Assembly (NCBI GenBank): GCA_023461115.1
Contig: JAEWOA010000291.1
Location: 1-16,027 of the forward strand
Direction: 5' to 3'
From: Actinomycetes bacterium
GTDB lineage: Bacteria > Actinomycetota > Actinomycetes > Actinomycetales > Cellulomonadaceae
Length of the DNA: 16,027 nucleotides
Shown here: one piece after another, positions 13,839 through 16,027 of the stretch
How the letters are laid out: each line of letters begins with the position of its first letter
How positions within the stretch are numbered: position 1 is the first letter of the stretch
The notes under the pieces: model-generated
Told to the model about the DNA's origin: nothing
The model's database searches: none
What the model saw: the letters and a program-made list of their open reading frames with translations, nothing else
Position numbers and translations under genes: made by a program

Positions 13839-15179
13839 ATGAGCACGCAGACTGACCTGGCGACGGACCGCGAGGCCCAGCCGGGTCGCACGACGACCCT
13901 CCCCGGCGACCAGACGCAGACGGCCGCGGAGCTCGCGGCGCAGTGGGAGGTCGACCCCCGCTGGGCCGGCATCCGCCGGTCCCACACCGCCGAGGACGTC
14001 GTCGCGCTGCGGGGCTCGGTCCGCGAGGAGCACACGCTGGCCCGCCGCGGCGCGCAGCGCCTGTGGGAGCTGCTGCACAGCCGCACACACGTCCCCGCGC
14101 TCGGCGCGCTCACCGGCAACCAGGCGGTGCAGCAGGTCAAGGCGGGCCTCGAGGCCATCTACCTGTCCGGCTGGCAGGTGGCCGCGGACGCGAACCTCTC
14201 GGGCCAGACGTACCCGGACCAGAGCCTCTACCCCGCCAACTCGGTGCCCGCGGTGGTCCGCCGCATCAACAACGCGCTGCTGCGCGCGGACCAGATCGAC
14301 GTCTCGGAGAACGGCCGCCGCACGCGGGAGTGGCTCGCGCCGATCGTCGCGGACGCCGAGGCCGGCTTCGGCGGACCGCTCAACGCGTACGAGCTGATGC
14401 ACTCGATGATCGCGGCCGGCGCCGCGGGCGTGCACTGGGAGGACCAGCTCGCGGCCGAGAAGAAGTGCGGCCACCTGGGCGGCAAGGTGCTGGTCCCGAC
14501 GAGGCAGCACGTCCGGACGCTGTCCGCGGCGCGGCTGGCGGCGGATGTGGCCGGCGTGCCGACGGTCGTCGTCGCCCGCACCGACGCGCTGGGCGCCGAC
14601 CTGCTGACGTCCGACGCCGACGAGCGCGACCACCCGTTCCTCACGGGCGAGCGCACCGCCGAGGGCTACTACCGGGTGCGGCCGGGCCCGGACCCCGTCG
14701 TCGCCCGCGCGCAGGCGTACGCGCCGCACTCCGACCTCATCTGGGTGGAGACCTCGACGCCCGACATCCACCTGGCCATCGAGTTCGCCGAGCGCATCCA
14801 CGACAACTTCCCCGGCAAGCTCCTGGCCTACAACTGCTCGCCGTCGTTCAACTGGCGCCAGCACCTCTCGGACTCCGACATCGCGCGGTTCCAACGCGAG
14901 CTCGCGGGCCACGGGTACGCGTTCCAGTTCATCACCCTCGCGGGCTTCCACGCCCTCAACCACTCGATGTTCGAGCTCGCTCAGGGCTACGCCCAGCGCG
15001 GCATGAGCGCGTACGTCGAGCTCCAGCAGGCCGAGTTCGGCTCCGAGCCGGCCGGCTACACCGCCACCCGCCACCAGCGTGAGGTCGGGACGGGGTACTT
15101 CGACCGGGTCGCCACCGCGATCTCGCCGGACTCCGCCACGCTCGCGCTCGCCGGCTCCACCGAGACGGCCCAGTTCTAG
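13839..15179 (+). CDS. aceA: isocitrate lyase
   Basis: 446 residues. The catalytic signature KKCGHLG is at 208-214 (nucleophile Cys210, His212), with WEDQLAAEKK before it and ARTDALGADLLTSD after it. NWRQHLSD and the ADANLSGQTYPDQSLYP region are also typical of the aceA superfamily. The enzyme splits isocitrate into glyoxylate and succinate, the first step of the glyoxylate shunt, needed for growth on acetate or fatty acids. I chose ATG 13839, not the ATG at 13833, because GGAGG ends 7 nt before the former and 1 nt before the latter. aceB follows after 24 bp with its own ribosome site, so they form an operon. RamB-type regulation is expected. Confidence 0.97.
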   Translation: MSTQTDLATDREAQPGRTTTLPGDQTQTAAELAAQWEVDPRWAGIRRSHTAEDVVALRGSVREEHTLARRGAQRLWELLHSRTHVPALGALTGNQAVQQVKAGLEAIYLSGWQVAADANLSGQTYPDQSLYPANSVPAVVRRINNALLRADQIDVSENGRRTREWLAPIVADAEAGFGGPLNAYELMHSMIAAGAAGVHWEDQLAAEKKCGHLGGKVLVPTRQHVRTLSAARLAADVAGVPTVVVARTDALGADLLTSDADERDHPFLTGERTAEGYYRVRPGPDPVVARAQAYAPHSDLIWVETSTPDIHLAIEFAERIHDNFPGKLLAYNCSPSFNWRQHLSDSDIARFQRELAGHGYAFQFITLAGFHALNHSMFELAQGYAQRGMSAYVELQQAEFGSEPAGYTATRHQREVGTGYFDRVATAISPDSATLALAGSTETAQF

Positions 15180-15203
15180 ACGACAGCCGAAAGGAGCAGT
15201 GCC

Positions 15204-16027
15204 ATGACCGTGATCGCCCCGGCACCCAGCCGGATCCTCACCCCCCAGTTCGCCCAGCCGCAGCTCGTCGTCACCGGGCCGCAGACGCCGGGGTACGACG
15301 AGATCCTCACGCCCGAGGCCCTCGACTTCCTCACCGACCTGCACGCGCGGTTCGCCGGACGACGACACGACCTGCTGCAGCGCCGGCAGAACCGCCGCGA
15401 CTGCTTCACCAACGGCCAGAACCCGGACTTCCAGCCGCTCACGGCCGGGATCCGCGCGGACTCGTCGTGGAAGGTCGCGGGCCCCGGCCCGGGGCTGGAG
15501 GACCGCCGCGTCGAGATCACCGGACCCACCGACCGCAAGATGACGGTCAACGCGCTGAACTCCGGCGCCAAGGTGTGGCTCGCGGACCACGAGGACGCCA
15601 TGAGCCCCACCTGGGCCAACGTCGTCGGCGGGCAGCTCAACCTGTTCGACGCGATCCGCGGCCAGGTGGACTTCACCTCCCCTGAGGGCAAGGAGTACCG
15701 CGTCGGCGAGCAGACCCCGACGATCGTCTTCCGCCCCCGCGGCTGGCACCTCACCGAGAAGCACGTGGAGTACGTGGACCGCGCCGGCCAGCGCGCGGCC
15801 TCGTCGGCCTCGCTCGTCGACGCCGGGCTGTACCTGTTCCACAACGCGCACGCGCTGATCGACACCGGCCGCGGCCCGTACCTCTACCTGCCCAAGCTCG
15901 AGGGCGCGCTCGAGGCCCGGCTGTGGGACGAGGTGTTCCGGTTCACCGAGGCGTACCTGGGCCTGCGGTACGGGACCATCCGCGCCACGGTCCTGATCGA
16001 GACGATCACGGCCGCGTTCGAGATGGA
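15204..16027 (+). CDS. aceB: malate synthase A, 3' end outside window
   Basis: The frame runs from ATG 15204 off the right edge, giving about 274 residues of the roughly 530 expected. Family sequence is clear: WLADHEDAMSPTWANVV, FRPRGWHLTEKH with the active-site Arg, YLYLPKLEGALEARLW and GTIRATVLIETITAAFEM. It condenses glyoxylate with acetyl-CoA to give malate, completing the shunt begun by AceA. AAGGAG lies 7 nt upstream of the ATG, which settles the start. The form is the long A type (aceB) rather than the glcB G type. It is downstream of aceA and cotranscribed with it. Confidence 0.96.
   Translation, partial: MTVIAPAPSRILTPQFAQPQLVVTGPQTPGYDEILTPEALDFLTDLHARFAGRRHDLLQRRQNRRDCFTNGQNPDFQPLTAGIRADSSWKVAGPGPGLEDRRVEITGPTDRKMTVNALNSGAKVWLADHEDAMSPTWANVVGGQLNLFDAIRGQVDFTSPEGKEYRVGEQTPTIVFRPRGWHLTEKHVEYVDRAGQRAASSASLVDAGLYLFHNAHALIDTGRGPYLYLPKLEGALEARLWDEVFRFTEAYLGLRYGTIRATVLIETITAAFEM

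Noticed and set aside
13677..15851. Long minus-strand open frame of about 724 codons opposite aceA and aceB
   Set aside because: It has no recognisable motif and overlaps complete isocitrate lyase and malate synthase coding sequence. It is a mirror of high-GC codons.
1..16027. CRISPR array or insertion sequence
   Set aside because: No regularly spaced short repeats, transposase or terminal inverted repeats with target duplication were seen.

Overview
This is a very GC-rich chromosomal window from an actinobacterium. The evidence is strong GC3 bias, many GTG starts, a RamB-type regulator divergent from glyoxylate-shunt genes, and a RecQ helicase with a phosphoribosyltransferase-like tail. The order Micrococcales (Cellulomonas-like relatives) is a reasonable guess, but nothing in the sequence proves the genus.

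Layout. Positions 1-1247 hold the 3' part of a gene for a protein with an HExxH plus GTxD signature (M35/aspzincin-like). It converges on a two-gene minus-strand operon (1255-2930) in which a low-molecular-weight protein tyrosine phosphatase is translationally coupled through GTGA to a class I/II aminotransferase. The 460-bp gap at 2931-3388 has no ordinary gene. It is rich in structure: a 10-bp-arm hairpin, a 12-codon ORF behind a near-perfect Shine-Dalgarno sequence, a branched fold, and a 76-bp palindromic repeat that recurs at 11981-12055. A YCII/DGPF-family gene (minus) then diverges from type I methionine aminopeptidase and a superinfection-immunity-family membrane protein (plus). Next come an NmrA-like NAD(P)-binding protein and a 57-residue protein (minus).

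Positions 6240-6388 contain tRNA-Leu(CAG) with its promoter and a strong hairpin terminator. The 3.3 kb after it look like accessory DNA: a protein with the LxQRxxGNxAVxxLL motif of extracellular contractile injection system (eCIS) cargo joined to a possible permuted-papain domain, a possible PD-(D/E)XK-fold protein, an unrecognised 206-residue protein, a VapBC-type toxin-antitoxin pair with a visible three-half-site operator, and a small membrane protein. From 9773 on there is a RecQ-family helicase with a C-terminal phosphoribosyltransferase-like domain. After the second repeat copy comes the RamB/ScfR-type regulator (minus), divergent from isocitrate lyase aceA and malate synthase aceB (plus, cut by the window edge).

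How the genes work together. The right end is a complete glyoxylate-shunt control unit: AceA and AceB make malate from isocitrate and acetyl-CoA, and the divergent RamB-type protein is the obvious candidate regulator. The middle holds a mobile-looking toxin/effector cluster beside a tRNA gene. The most novel material is the orphan eCIS-style cargo protein, the paired 76-bp palindromic repeats that each sit just past the stop of a minus-strand gene, and the mini-ORF/structured-element region at 3058-3282.
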